From: Mesorhizobium australicum WSM2073
GTDB lineage: Bacteria; Pseudomonadota; Alphaproteobacteria; Rhizobiales; Rhizobiaceae
Length of the DNA: 64,000 bases
Direction: 5' to 3'
Assembly (NCBI RefSeq): GCF_000230995.2
Contig: NC_019973.1
Span: 4,230,001 to 4,294,000, forward strand
Part shown: piece after piece, positions 1 to 8,434 of the stretch
Numbering within the stretch: position 1 is the first letter of the stretch
Layout of the letters: every line of letters starts with the position of its first letter
Position numbers and translations under genes: made by a program
Notes under the pieces: model-generated
Told to the model about the DNA's origin: nothing
Database searches by the model: none
Seen by the model: the letters and a program-made list of their open reading frames with translations, nothing else

Positions 1-22
1 ATCCAAGATTGGGCGTATTCAT
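1..22 (-). CDS. start of an unidentified gene, cut by window edge
   Basis: An ATG on the minus strand at 22 is preceded by a good Shine-Dalgarno (AGGAG, near 29-33) and opens a frame reading M-N-T-P-N-L-G before the window ends. It lies 24 bases after the anti-sigma factor stop, on the same strand, so it is probably the third gene of the sigma/anti-sigma operon. Too little is visible to name a product. Confidence 0.45.
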
Positions 23-45
23 TCGAGCTCTCCTTTGTGGATTGG

Positions 46-819
46 TCAGTAAAGCGTTCTGGCGAGCGTTTCGGCGGCGCGGTCGAGATCATGAACCTCG
101 CTCTTGGCGACGACAGCGTAGGCGACATCGCCGATCTGGAAATAGGCCGAGGAGATGTCGCCCGAGGGCGCCATGGTCGGCTTGACCACATCGAAAGTGC
201 CCGGCCGGATCGCAAACAGCGAAACCAGGCCCATCTCCTTGGTGTCGACCGCAATCTCGACACTCGGGCCGAAGCGCGACGGATAGATCTGCACGTCGCG
301 GACCTTCCAGTCCTTCGGCAGTGCCGGCATGACGATGGCGGTGGCGGCGCGGATCTCGCCGGCATTGTAATTAGGCGCCTCGGTCTGCGAGGGCATGTTT
401 TCGCGCAGCAGCGTCGTCCTGTGTGCCTGTACCGCCTCGTCGACATAGGCGGGCGGCTGCGGTGAAGCGACGACCTTGGTCACCGACATCGGCCCGACGA
501 TGCCGTTGGCCAACCAACCGGCGGCAACGAAAGCGGCGACCGCTGCCGCGCGTTGCAGCACACCGAAGATGCGGCCCCGGCCAAGCCCCCTCTCCAGCCG
601 CCGCGCGGCATCGGCCGTCGCCGGCCGCGCCATGCCTTCGGAGCCGGCCAGCGCCACGCGCAATTCATCGCGGGTGCGCAGATCCGACATCACACGCGCG
701 GCCGTGCCCGGACGCGCCGACAGGAAGGCTTCGACCTCGATGCGGCGGCTAACGTCGAGCTGGTCGTCGACATAGGCGTCGAGATCGGCGTCCGTAACCG
801 GGTCGACAAGAGCGGTCAT
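46..819 (-). CDS. anti-sigma factor, membrane-anchored
   Basis: A 257-residue protein with an N-terminal cytoplasmic domain (about residues 1-85, starting with an acidic D-L-D-A-Y-V-D-D segment typical of anti-sigma helices). One membrane segment follows at about residues 90-110 (AAAVAAFVAAGWLANG), then a roughly 145-residue exported C-terminal domain. Its ATG overlaps the sigma factor stop by four bases (ATGA), so the two are translationally coupled. It should hold the partner ECF sigma factor inactive at the inner membrane. The protein contains no cysteine at all, so it cannot be a classical zinc-binding (HxxxCxxC) anti-sigma domain. The inducing signal is unknown. Confidence 0.8.
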   Translation of the reverse strand: MTALVDPVTDADLDAYVDDQLDVSRRIEVEAFLSARPGTAARVMSDLRTRDELRVALAGSEGMARPATADAARRLERGLGRGRIFGVLQRAAAVAAFVAAGWLANGIVGPMSVTKVVASPQPPAYVDEAVQAHRTTLLRENMPSQTEAPNYNAGEIRAATAIVMPALPKDWKVRDVQIYPSRFGPSVEIAVDTKEMGLVSLFAIRPGTFDVVKPTMAPSGDISSAYFQIGDVAYAVVAKSEVHDLDRAAETLARTLY

Positions 820-1364
820 GAGTCACCTCCCACGATCCTGAGATGATTTTTGCCCCGGGCGGGCGCCTCTTCCATCTGCCGCAAGGCTGTGCGCGCCCTG
901 CCGATACGCGACATCAGCGTGCCCAGCGGCACGCCGCTGGCGTTGGCGGCCTGCTGGTAGGAGAGCCCTTCTATAGCGACCAGATGCAGCGCCGAGCGCT
1001 GCTCTTCCGGCAGGCTGAAAAAGGCTTCGCGAACCTGCGCCAGGCGCACGGAATGGTCCTGCGGCGCCGGAGTGCTGCCGTCGGCCAGATATCGGGCCTG
1101 TTCGAGGCGTGCCGCTTCCGAGCGGTGCGAGCGCAGACGGTCGATGAAGGTGTTGTGGACGATCGACAGCAGCCAGGCGCGCAGGTTTCCGCCCGAGCGG
1201 AACGTGCCGCGCCGCTCATAGGCGCGCACCAGCGCGTCGTGCACGAGATCCTCGGCCTCGACGCCGTCGCGCGTCAGCGAACGGGCGTAGCGCCGCAGCG
1301 ACCCGAGCTGTCCTAGGATGTCAAAGCGTGGCATCGACCGTTTCATGCCCTGTTTACGGAGCAT
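816..1364 (-). CDS. ECF RNA polymerase sigma factor
   Basis: A 182-residue sigma-70 family factor with only regions 2 and 4. Region 2 is seen as EAEDLVHDALVRAY followed by NLRAWLLSIVHNTFIDRLRS. Region 4 is the helix-turn-helix EGLSYQQAANASGVPLGTLMSR. It directs RNA polymerase to a small regulon and is coupled by a four-base overlap to the anti-sigma gene. The start is uncertain: methionines at residues 1, 7 and 11 all lack a clear ribosome-binding site. An inverted repeat (1368-1381) lies right upstream. The regulon cannot be read from the window, and I do not assign it to EcfG because no PhyR-like partner is present. Confidence 0.85.
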   Translation of the reverse strand: MLRKQGMKRSMPRFDILGQLGSLRRYARSLTRDGVEAEDLVHDALVRAYERRGTFRSGGNLRAWLLSIVHNTFIDRLRSHRSEAARLEQARYLADGSTPAPQDHSVRLAQVREAFFSLPEEQRSALHLVAIEGLSYQQAANASGVPLGTLMSRIGRARTALRQMEEAPARGKNHLRIVGGDS

Positions 1365-1367
1365 GTG

Positions 1368-1381
1368 GGGATTTTAATCCC
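1368..1381. promoter_or_regulatory. 14-bp inverted repeat upstream of the sigma gene
   Basis: GGGATT-TT-AATCCC is a perfect dyad with a two-base centre, three bases upstream of the first possible ATG of the sigma gene. Position and symmetry suggest an operator or part of an autoregulated promoter. Function is inference only. Confidence 0.35.
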
Positions 1382-1436
1382 GGCCCTGCCGATTTTTCTT
1401 CGCGCGAAAATATCGGTTGCAGGTATTTCGTCTCGC

Positions 1437-2048
1437 CTAGGTGCCGTGAGCGCCCTTAGGTCCAAGTGGTTTTGCCGGCTGGGGAACCGTGACACCGCAC
1501 GCGCGCAACACCCACCGGCGGCCGTCGCTACGAAAATCGGTGATGCTCAGTGGCTCGACGTCGATCTTTGAGCTGGCGGCAAGCGACGCCCCGAGAACAT
1601 GCAGGATCGCGGCGCGGATGACGCTGGCATGGGTCACGGCGATGGTATGGCCACGTTCGGCGATTAATCGATCCATCAATCCAGCGGTCCGCCGGGCAAC
1701 ATCGGCCAGCGACTCACCACCATGCGGGACCGCATTCGGATCCGTAAGCCATGCGGCGATTTCTTCAGGCTGTCGCGCCTGCACCTCTTCAAAGCTCTTG
1801 CCTGCCCATCGTCCGTTATTCTGGTCGGCCAGCATCGGATCGACGGACGCGTTCAGCGACAGCGCCTCGGCGGTCTGACAGGCGCGAAGCGCCGGCGCTG
1901 TCCACACACGGTCGGCGCGACGCAGCGTCCCGCGCATCGCCTTTGCCAATGTCAGCGATCGTGGCTCCAGCGGTTCATCCGAGGGAAACCGCCCTTTCCG
2001 GGTCGCCGCCGTGGCACCGGCGCAGATCATGGTCAGACGGACGAGCAT
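1437..2048 (-). CDS. histidine-phosphatase-like protein lacking the RHG motif
   Basis: A 203-residue member of the histidine phosphatase (phosphoglycerate-mutase-like) superfamily. The fold is suggested by the C-terminal motif AVTHASVIRAAILHVLG, where family members keep the second catalytic histidine, and by a GESLADVARR helix. At the N-terminus, where active enzymes have L-I-R-H-G-E-T, this protein reads M-I-C-A-G-A-T, so the arginine and the nucleophilic histidine are both absent. It is probably inactive as a phosphatase or has another role. It stands alone and is divergent from the downstream aminotransferase gene. No substrate can be inferred. Confidence 0.65.
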   Translation of the reverse strand: MLVRLTMICAGATAATRKGRFPSDEPLEPRSLTLAKAMRGTLRRADRVWTAPALRACQTAEALSLNASVDPMLADQNNGRWAGKSFEEVQARQPEEIAAWLTDPNAVPHGGESLADVARRTAGLMDRLIAERGHTIAVTHASVIRAAILHVLGASLAASSKIDVEPLSITDFRSDGRRWVLRACGVTVPQPAKPLGPKGAHGT

Positions 2049-2173
2049 GGCATGCCTTCTCTGAAGTGGTTGAAAAGCCGCACCAACAAGGCGCCGCCTT
2101 TCGCGCCGGCGCGATCAAAACCGCTGGTGAAACGTGGCCAATTTGCGTATCACTCCGCCGCGCCAACGGAACC

Positions 2174-3364
2174 ATGATGATGTTCGAAGACCTGCAGCCA
2201 GCTCCCGCCGACAAGATTCTTGCGCTGATCGGCCTCTATCGCGCCGATCCACGCCCTGGCAAGGTCGATCTCGGTGTCGGCGTCTACAAGGATCGCGACG
2301 GCAAGACGCCGGTTATGCGGGCCGTGCGCGAGGCCGAGAAGCGGCTGCTGCAGGGCCAGGATACCAAGACCTATCTCGGCCTTGCCGGCGATACCGGGTT
2401 CAACACTGTGATGGCCAAGCTCGCCTTCGGTCCGGGCGCGGACCTGTCGCGCATCCGGGCGGCACAGGCGCCCGGTGGCTCCGGCGCGCTGCGGCTGGTG
2501 GCAGAACTGCTCAAGCGGACGCTTTCGGATGCCACGGTCTGGGTCTCCGACCCGACCTGGCCGAACCATATGCCGGTGATGCGTGCCGCCGGCCTGCAGA
2601 TTCGCGAATATCCCTATTTCGATGCTGCCTCCGGAGCGGTTCGTTTCGACGATATGTTGGCGGCGCTGCGGTCGGCCAACAGCGGCGACGTGGTGCTGCT
2701 GCATGGCTGCTGCCACAATCCGACCGGCGCCAATCTGGATGCGGCCCAGTGGGAGGCCATCGCCGATCTCGTCGTCGAGCGCGGCCTGCTGCCATTTGTC
2801 GACATCGCCTATCAAGGCTTTGGCGACGGCCTGGAGGCCGATGCCCTCGGCTTGCGGCTGCTGGCCGCGAAAGTTCCGGAAATGGTTGTCGCGTCGAGCT
2901 GCTCGAAGAATTTCGCGGTGTACCGCGACCGTGTCGGCGCGGCGATGATCCTGGCCAGGGACGGCGCGCAGGCCGACGTCGCGATGAGCCAGATGCTGTC
3001 GGCGGCGCGCGCCATGTATTCGATGCCACCCGACCATGGTGCCGCGGCAGTTCGCATCGTCCTGGAAGACGCCGCGCTGCGTGCCGACTGGGAAGCAGAA
3101 CTGGAAGAGATGCGTCTTCGTATGCTGAGGCTTAGGGTCGCATTCGCCGAGGCGCTGCGCCGGCAATCCAATTCCGACCGCTTCGACTTCGTTGCCAGCC
3201 ATCGTGGCATGTTCTCGCGGCTCGGCCTCACGGAAGCGCAGGTCGAAAGGCTGCGCGCCGAGCACGCCGTCTACATGGTCGGCGACAGCCGCATCAACGT
3301 CGCCGGCCTGCCCGAGGACGGCATGGATGACCTCGCCAAGGCGATCGTTTCCGTGCTGGACTGA
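2174..3364 (+). CDS. aromatic amino acid / aspartate-type aminotransferase
   Basis: A 396-residue PLP-dependent class I aminotransferase of the AspC/TyrB group. Visible features are the N-terminal PADKILAL, the DLGVGVYKD substrate loop, HGCCHNPTGAN, the VDIAYQGFGDGL motif binding the PLP pyridine ring, and the Schiff-base lysine in SCSKNFAVYRDRVG. The AspC-like N-terminus means it should transaminate aspartate and/or aromatic amino acids with 2-oxoglutarate; specificity cannot be read. The frame is open upstream, but family length and the MMMFEDLQPAP start place translation at the ATG cluster 2174-2182. It is divergent from the histidine-phosphatase-like gene and 89 bases before mazG. Confidence 0.88.
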   Translation: MMMFEDLQPAPADKILALIGLYRADPRPGKVDLGVGVYKDRDGKTPVMRAVREAEKRLLQGQDTKTYLGLAGDTGFNTVMAKLAFGPGADLSRIRAAQAPGGSGALRLVAELLKRTLSDATVWVSDPTWPNHMPVMRAAGLQIREYPYFDAASGAVRFDDMLAALRSANSGDVVLLHGCCHNPTGANLDAAQWEAIADLVVERGLLPFVDIAYQGFGDGLEADALGLRLLAAKVPEMVVASSCSKNFAVYRDRVGAAMILARDGAQADVAMSQMLSAARAMYSMPPDHGAAAVRIVLEDAALRADWEAELEEMRLRMLRLRVAFAEALRRQSNSDRFDFVASHRGMFSRLGLTEAQVERLRAEHAVYMVGDSRINVAGLPEDGMDDLAKAIVSVLD

Positions 3365-3453
3365 CGAGGCGGGTACGGTGCGCCTGTGGACAAGGTCCCC
3401 TCGCCGGCTGACAGCGTTGGCCGAGTGGCGGTTCGCGCGATAGCATCCGCACC

Positions 3454-4278
3454 ATGACGCCATCGAAAGACATTTCACGCCTGATCGAGATCATGGCGGC
3501 GTTGCGCGCGCCGAAGACCGGCTGCCCGTGGGACATCGAGCAGGACTTCTCCACCATCGCGCCCTACACGATCGAGGAGGCCTACGAGGTGGCGGATGCC
3601 ATCGCGCGCGGCGATCTCGACGATTTGCGCGACGAACTCGGTGACCTCCTGCTGCAGGTCGTCTACCATGCCCAGATGGCGCAGGAAGCCGGCGAATTCG
3701 CCTTCCCTGACGTTGTCCAGGCCATCACCACCAAGATGATCCGCCGCCATCCGCACGTCTTTGGCGATGAGAAGGCCCGCAGCGCCGGCATGGCCAAGGG
3801 CATGTGGGAGAAGATCAAGGCGCAGGAGAAGGCCGAGAAGCGACAAGCCCGCCTCGCACGCGGCCTCGACCCGGAGGACAACGGCAAGGGGTTCCTGGAC
3901 AGTGTTCCGGTCGCCCTGCCCGCCTTGACGCGAGCGCTGAAGCTTCAGGAAAAAGCCGCCCGTGTCGGCTTCGACTGGAGCGAGGCGGCTCCCATCCTGG
4001 ACAAGATCGAGGAAGAGATCGGGGAGTTGCGCGAGGCTTTGGCCAGGGGTGAGACGGCCTCGATCAAGGACGAGTTCGGCGACATGTTGTTTGCCGTCGT
4101 CAATCTCGGCCGTCACCTGAAGCTCGATTCGGAGGCGGCACTCAGCGGCACCAACGAGAAATTCCGCTCACGCTTCCACTATGTCGAGCAGGCCCTGGAA
4201 AAATCAGGCGGCTCGCTGGAGGAAGCTAGCCTGGAGGAGATGGAAGCGCTCTGGCAGGAAGCAAAGACTGCAAGGTAA
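3454..4278 (+). CDS. mazG: nucleoside triphosphate pyrophosphohydrolase MazG
   Basis: A 274-residue protein with two tandem MazG domains, the usual long form. The first carries TGCPWDIEQDF and the metal-binding EEAYEVADAI helix. The second repeats the pattern as EEIGELREAL with a downstream KDEFGDMLFAVVNLGRH. The enzyme hydrolyses NTPs and dNTPs to monophosphate and pyrophosphate and so cleans the pool of non-canonical nucleotides. It is convergent with hflX, with about 60 bases between them. Confidence 0.93.
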   Translation: MTPSKDISRLIEIMAALRAPKTGCPWDIEQDFSTIAPYTIEEAYEVADAIARGDLDDLRDELGDLLLQVVYHAQMAQEAGEFAFPDVVQAITTKMIRRHPHVFGDEKARSAGMAKGMWEKIKAQEKAEKRQARLARGLDPEDNGKGFLDSVPVALPALTRALKLQEKAARVGFDWSEAAPILDKIEEEIGELREALARGETASIKDEFGDMLFAVVNLGRHLKLDSEAALSGTNEKFRSRFHYVEQALEKSGGSLEEASLEEMEALWQEAKTAR

Positions 4279-4340
4279 GCCTCTATAGCTCCGGCAATTC
4301 CGGACGGAAAGCGCGATACTTATCTTGGAATTTCTGCGCG

Positions 4341-5732
4341 TTAGCCGTTGTTTTTGCGACGCAATCGGCTTTCAATCTCTTCTCGGGCGCTTTGCGTGGC
4401 CTTCAGCGAAACGGTGGCGCTGCCATCGTCATTGTCGGTTCGCGAAACGACATCGCCATTGCGATAAAGCCAGTCGACCAGGCCGAATTGTGCCGGCTCG
4501 ATGGTCACCGTCAGGTCTTGCAGTTCGCCGGCCATCCGCGTTTCGATAACCGCTTTCAGCGCATCGATGCCTTCGCCTGACACCGCCGATACGGCAATCG
4601 GCGGCTCCTTGGAACCGTCGGTGCTATCTGCGAGCAGCCGCTGCCTGTTACCTTCGTCCAGCAGGTCGATCTTGTTCCAGACTTCGATCACGCGCCTGGT
4701 GTCGCTGGCGTCGACGCCGAGATCGGCGAGGATGCGCTCGACATCCTCGGCCTGCGCCGCCGTGTCGGGATCGGAAATGTCGCGCAGATGGATGACGAGA
4801 TCGGCCTCGACCACCTCTTCCAAGGTCGCCCGGAACGCTGCGATCAGATGCGTCGGCAGGTCCGAAATGAAGCCCACCGTGTCGGAAAGAATGATCGGCG
4901 TGCCATGCGGCAGCCGCACGCGGCGCAGTGTCGGATCCAGCGTGGCGAACAGCATGTCCTGCGCCAGCACCCCTGCTCCGGTCAGCTTGTTGAACAGCGT
5001 CGACTTGCCAGCGTTGGTGTAGCCGACGATCGCCACCACTGGAAACGGCACCTTCTTGCGCTTGGCGCGGTGCAGGTCGCGGGTGCGGCGCACGGTTTCC
5101 AGCTCGTGCTTCAGCTTTATGATCTTTTCCTGCAACTGCCGCCGATCGGATTCGATCTGCGTTTCACCGGGGCCACCGAGGAAGCCTGCACCGCCACGCT
5201 GACGCTCCAGGTGGGTCCAGCTGCGCACCAGGCGGCCCTTCTGGTAGTTGAGATGGGCAAGCTCGACCTGCAGCGTGCCTTCCTTGGTGCGCGCGCGCTC
5301 GCCGAAAATCTCCAGGATCAGCCCGGTGCGATCCAGCACCTTGGCGTTGAATTGCTTCTCGAGATTGCGCTGTTGCACCGGCGTCAGCGGATGGTCGACG
5401 ATGACCACTTCCGCGTGCCCTTCCCTGACGATCCCGGCGAACTCCTCGACCTTGCCGCTGCCCAGCAACGTCGCCGGGCGCGGGTCGTTGACGGTCACGA
5501 CCGCCGTATGGATCAGATCAAGGTCGATGGCGCGGGCAAGGCCGACCGCTTCGTCGTGGCGCGCCTCGGCCGAGCGCGTCAGCCGCGGACGGTTCGTGTC
5601 ATCGTCGTTACGCGGTTGGCGCGTAAGCACAGGCACAATGACAACAGCCCGGGTCGGACCCTTGGCTTCCGTCCCGGGATGATGCGCTGGTTTTCCGCGA
5701 ACCGTGCCGTCCGCGTCCTTCTCACGTGCCAA
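4341..5732 (-). CDS. hflX: GTPase HflX
   Basis: A 463-residue ribosome-associated GTPase. The N-terminal HflX domain includes VIVDHPLTPVQQRNLEKQF and the glycine-rich GGAGFLGGPGETQIE. It is followed by the G domain with G1 GYTNAGKSTL, G3 DTVGFI and G4 NKID. HflX binds the 50S subunit and helps split stalled ribosomes. The reading frame begins with TTG directly after the hfq stop (TGATTG), so translation is probably coupled to hfq. No ATG is available nearby. The hfq-hflX pairing is widely conserved in proteobacteria. Confidence 0.93.
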   Translation of the reverse strand: MAREKDADGTVRGKPAHHPGTEAKGPTRAVVIVPVLTRQPRNDDDTNRPRLTRSAEARHDEAVGLARAIDLDLIHTAVVTVNDPRPATLLGSGKVEEFAGIVREGHAEVVIVDHPLTPVQQRNLEKQFNAKVLDRTGLILEIFGERARTKEGTLQVELAHLNYQKGRLVRSWTHLERQRGGAGFLGGPGETQIESDRRQLQEKIIKLKHELETVRRTRDLHRAKRKKVPFPVVAIVGYTNAGKSTLFNKLTGAGVLAQDMLFATLDPTLRRVRLPHGTPIILSDTVGFISDLPTHLIAAFRATLEEVVEADLVIHLRDISDPDTAAQAEDVERILADLGVDASDTRRVIEVWNKIDLLDEGNRQRLLADSTDGSKEPPIAVSAVSGEGIDALKAVIETRMAGELQDLTVTIEPAQFGLVDWLYRNGDVVSRTDNDDGSATVSLKATQSAREEIESRLRRKNNG

Positions 5733-5978
5733 TCAGGCGCCCTGGCTTTCCTCGCCATCGAACATCTGAACCGGCTGGCTCGGCATGATCGTGGAAATGG
5801 CGTGCTTGTAGACGAGTTGGGAGTGACCGTCGCGGCGCAGCAGGACGCAGAAATTATCGAAAGAAGTGACCACGCCGGTCAGCTTCACGCCGTTGATAAG
5901 AAAGATGGTGAGCGGGTTCTTGCTCTTGCGAACTGAATTCAGGAACAGGTCCTGAAGGTTTTGCGATCGTTCCGCCAT
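5733..5978 (-). CDS. hfq: RNA chaperone Hfq
   Basis: An 81-residue Sm-like protein. The Sm1 region is [19 protein letters not shown] and the Sm2 signature is [11 protein letters not shown]. The N-terminal [12 protein letters not shown] carries the proximal-face RNA-binding residues. The C-terminal tail is short, as usual in alphaproteobacteria. It forms hexamers that pair small RNAs with mRNAs; in rhizobia it affects nitrogen fixation and transport genes. The upstream frame is open further, but MAERSQNL is the family start. It is immediately followed by hflX. Confidence 0.97.
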   Translation of the reverse strand: MAERSQNLQDLFLNSVRKSKNPLTIFLINGVKLTGVVTSFDNFCVLLRRDGHSQLVYKHAISTIMPSQPVQMFDGEESQGA

Positions 5979-6122
5979 TGTTTTTGTCTTTCGCCGATCC
6001 CCTTCGGTTTGCAGCCAATGCGCCAAATTAGCGGGCACATGTCAAGCGCGCAAACACCCTCTTGCCGTCAGTAACGACAAGCAGAACGAGATATATTGAT
6101 GTTCATTCCACCTGTGCGGTTA

Positions 6123-6986
6123 TCAGGCTGGACTTTTTTCCGCAATGTCAAAAAAGGCATGCCGCAACGAAAGTGTTATTGAGCCGGGGTGGCCATTGGC
6201 TATGGGATCGCCGTCAATGGCCACGATCGGCATGGCAATAGTCGTCGCGGAACTGATGAATGCTTCGCGGGCCGCTTTGGCCTCGGCGACGGAAAATTCC
6301 CGTTCCTCGATCTTCAGGCCGAGCCTTGCCGCGACTTCGAACATGGTGGTGCGCGTGATGCCGCGCAGAATGCCATGTTCGGCCGGCCGGGTGACCAGAA
6401 CGCCATCCCTGTTAACGATCCAGGCATTCGACGACCCGCCTTCCTTGACGTTGCCGTCGGCATCCACGAACCACGCCTCCTGTGCGCCCGCTTCCTTGGC
6501 CTTCTGCTTGGCCAATACATTGGGCAGCAGCCCGACGGTCTTGATGTCGACACGGTCCCACCGGTTCTCCGGCACGGTGATGACGGCGATGCCGGTCTCG
6601 GCTCGCTTGGCTCCCGCAGCAGGATCGGCCTTCCTGGCTGTCACCACCAGCGCGGGCTTGACGTTCGCCGATGGGAAGACAAATTCCCGGCTGGCGACAC
6701 CGCGCGTCACCTGAACATAGACCAGGCCGTTGACGACATGATTGCGGTTGACCACTTCGCGTAGGATCAGCGGCAACACATTGCGTGTCACCGGCCAGGC
6801 GATCGACAGTTCGGTCAGCGAGCGGTTCAGCCGGGCAAGGTGACGCGGCATGTCGACGATGAAGCCGCGCGCCACCTCGCAGACCTCGTAGACGCCGTCG
6901 GCGAACTGGTAGCCGCGATCCTCGATATGCACGGCGGCATCGGCATGAGTGATGTAGCGCCCGTTCACATAGGCAATGCGCGGCAT
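6123..6986 (-). CDS. class IV aminotransferase, D-amino-acid transaminase type
   Basis: A 287-residue fold-type IV PLP enzyme. The Schiff-base lysine sits in DIKTVGLLPNVLAKQ, and the PLP-contacting glutamate in VKEGGSSNAW. The N-terminal IAYVNGRYI is typical of D-alanine transaminases, which make D-glutamate or D-alanine by transamination. A branched-chain or 4-amino-4-deoxychorismate lyase role is less likely from these motifs. An ATG at 6986 with GAGG five bases upstream is preferred over the GTG two codons earlier. It lies between ntrX and hfq on the same strand. Confidence 0.85.
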   Translation of the reverse strand: MPRIAYVNGRYITHADAAVHIEDRGYQFADGVYEVCEVARGFIVDMPRHLARLNRSLTELSIAWPVTRNVLPLILREVVNRNHVVNGLVYVQVTRGVASREFVFPSANVKPALVVTARKADPAAGAKRAETGIAVITVPENRWDRVDIKTVGLLPNVLAKQKAKEAGAQEAWFVDADGNVKEGGSSNAWIVNRDGVLVTRPAEHGILRGITRTTMFEVAARLGLKIEEREFSVAEAKAAREAFISSATTIAMPIVAIDGDPIANGHPGSITLSLRHAFFDIAEKSPA

Positions 6987-7072
6987 GGTCACCTCGGGAG
7001 ATTTGGTTCGGCCTGTTTAAGCGATTCCGCCGTGCAGGTAATGGACAATCGCGTGGGCCACCGAGGATTGGG

Positions 7073-8434
7073 TCAGACGCCCAGCGACTTCAGCTTGCGG
7101 TGCAAGGCGGAACGCTCCATGCCGATGAACTCGGCCGTCTTCGAAATGTTGCCGCCGAACCGGTTGATCTGGGCGATCAGATAGTCCTTTTCGAACTGTT
7201 CGCGTGCCTCGCGCAGCGGCAGCGCCATTATATGCTGGTCCGACTGGTTCGGCGTGCGCGGCATGACATCCCCGATTTCGGACGGCAGCAGATCCGCGGT
7301 GATCGGCGCGTCCACGTCCTCGCCGCGCGCCAGGATCATCAGTCGCTCGACGTTGTTGCGCAACTGGCGCACGTTGCCCGGCCAGTTGTGCGCCTGCAGC
7401 ACGGCCAGCGCGTCGTCGCCGATACGGCGTGGCTTGATGCCAGCTTGGCGGGCGATCTGCTTCATGAAGTTGTCGACGAGATAGGGAATGTCCTCGCGCC
7501 GCTCGGCCAGTCCCGGCACCATGACCGGAACCACGGCGAGCCGGTGATAGAGATCCTCGCGGAAACGCCCGTCGGCGATCATCGCCTCGAGGTTCTGCGA
7601 GGTCGAGGAAATGATGCGGACGTCGACCTTGACCCGCTTAGTACCGCCCACCCGCTCGAATTGCTGTTCGACCAGGACGCGCAAAATCTTGTTCTGCGTC
7701 TCGCGCGGCATGTCGGCCACTTCGTCGATGTAGAGAATGCCGCGATGGGCCTCCTCCAGCGCCCCCACCTTGCGTTCGACCCCGTTCGATTCGGTGCCGA
7801 ACAGTTCGATCTCCATGCGTTCAGGCGTGATATTGGCGGCGCTCAGTGTCACGAACGGCCCGCCCTTGCGCGTCGACAGCGTATGAATGGCGCGGGCGGC
7901 CAGTTCCTTGCCCGATCCGGAAGGGCCAACGATCATCACCCGGCTGTTGGTCGGCGCGACACGCTCGATGGTCTGGCGCAACTGGCTCATCGCCGAGGAC
8001 ATGCCGATCAAATCGAAAGTCTCGCCGCTGCGCAGCTTGAGGTCGGAAACTTCGCGGCGCAGTTTCGAGGTCTCGAGTGCGCGTTCGGCAATGAGGATCA
8101 GCCTGTCGGCCTTGAACGGCTTTTCGATGAAATCATAGGCGCCGCGACGGATGGCGGAAACCGCCGTTTCGATGTTGCCGTGGCCTGAAATCATCACTAC
8201 CGGCAGGTTCGGGTGCATGGTCTTGATCTCGTCGAGCAGCGCCAAGCCGTCCAGACGCGAACCCTGCAGCCAGATATCAAGGAAGATCAGCCTCGGTGCT
8301 CGGTCGGCGATGGCCGCCAGTGCGCTGTCGGCATCGAATGCCGTACGGGTTTCGTGACCCTCGTCACTCAGGATGCCCGCGACGAGTTCGCGGATGTCTT
8401 CCTCGTCATCGACGATGAGAATATCAGACGCCAT
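7073..8434 (-). CDS. ntrX: nitrogen response regulator NtrX
   Basis: A 453-residue regulator: receiver domain with phosphoacceptor Asp53 (IFLDIW), AAA+ domain with Walker A GPSGSGKE and Walker B GILYIDEVAD, and a C-terminal Fis-type helix-turn-helix (NISKTAEFIGMERSALHRKLK). It overlaps the end of ntrY by 11 bases. The sigma-54 contact loop GAFTGA is missing: residues 211-226 read LFGTESNGVERKVGAL. It therefore should not activate sigma-54 in the standard way, consistent with alphaproteobacterial NtrX acting as a more general regulator. Its partner kinase is NtrY. Confidence 0.95.
   Translation of the reverse strand: MASDILIVDDEEDIRELVAGILSDEGHETRTAFDADSALAAIADRAPRLIFLDIWLQGSRLDGLALLDEIKTMHPNLPVVMISGHGNIETAVSAIRRGAYDFIEKPFKADRLILIAERALETSKLRREVSDLKLRSGETFDLIGMSSAMSQLRQTIERVAPTNSRVMIVGPSGSGKELAARAIHTLSTRKGGPFVTLSAANITPERMEIELFGTESNGVERKVGALEEAHRGILYIDEVADMPRETQNKILRVLVEQQFERVGGTKRVKVDVRIISSTSQNLEAMIADGRFREDLYHRLAVVPVMVPGLAERREDIPYLVDNFMKQIARQAGIKPRRIGDDALAVLQAHNWPGNVRQLRNNVERLMILARGEDVDAPITADLLPSEIGDVMPRTPNQSDQHIMALPLREAREQFEKDYLIAQINRFGGNISKTAEFIGMERSALHRKLKSLGV

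Noticed and set aside
2150-3478. 442-codon open frame antisense to the aminotransferase
   Set aside because: The plus-strand aminotransferase has all PLP motifs; the antisense frame has no recognisable domain.
4788-5936. 382-codon open frame on the plus strand across hflX
   Set aside because: Antisense to HflX and Hfq, which are certain.
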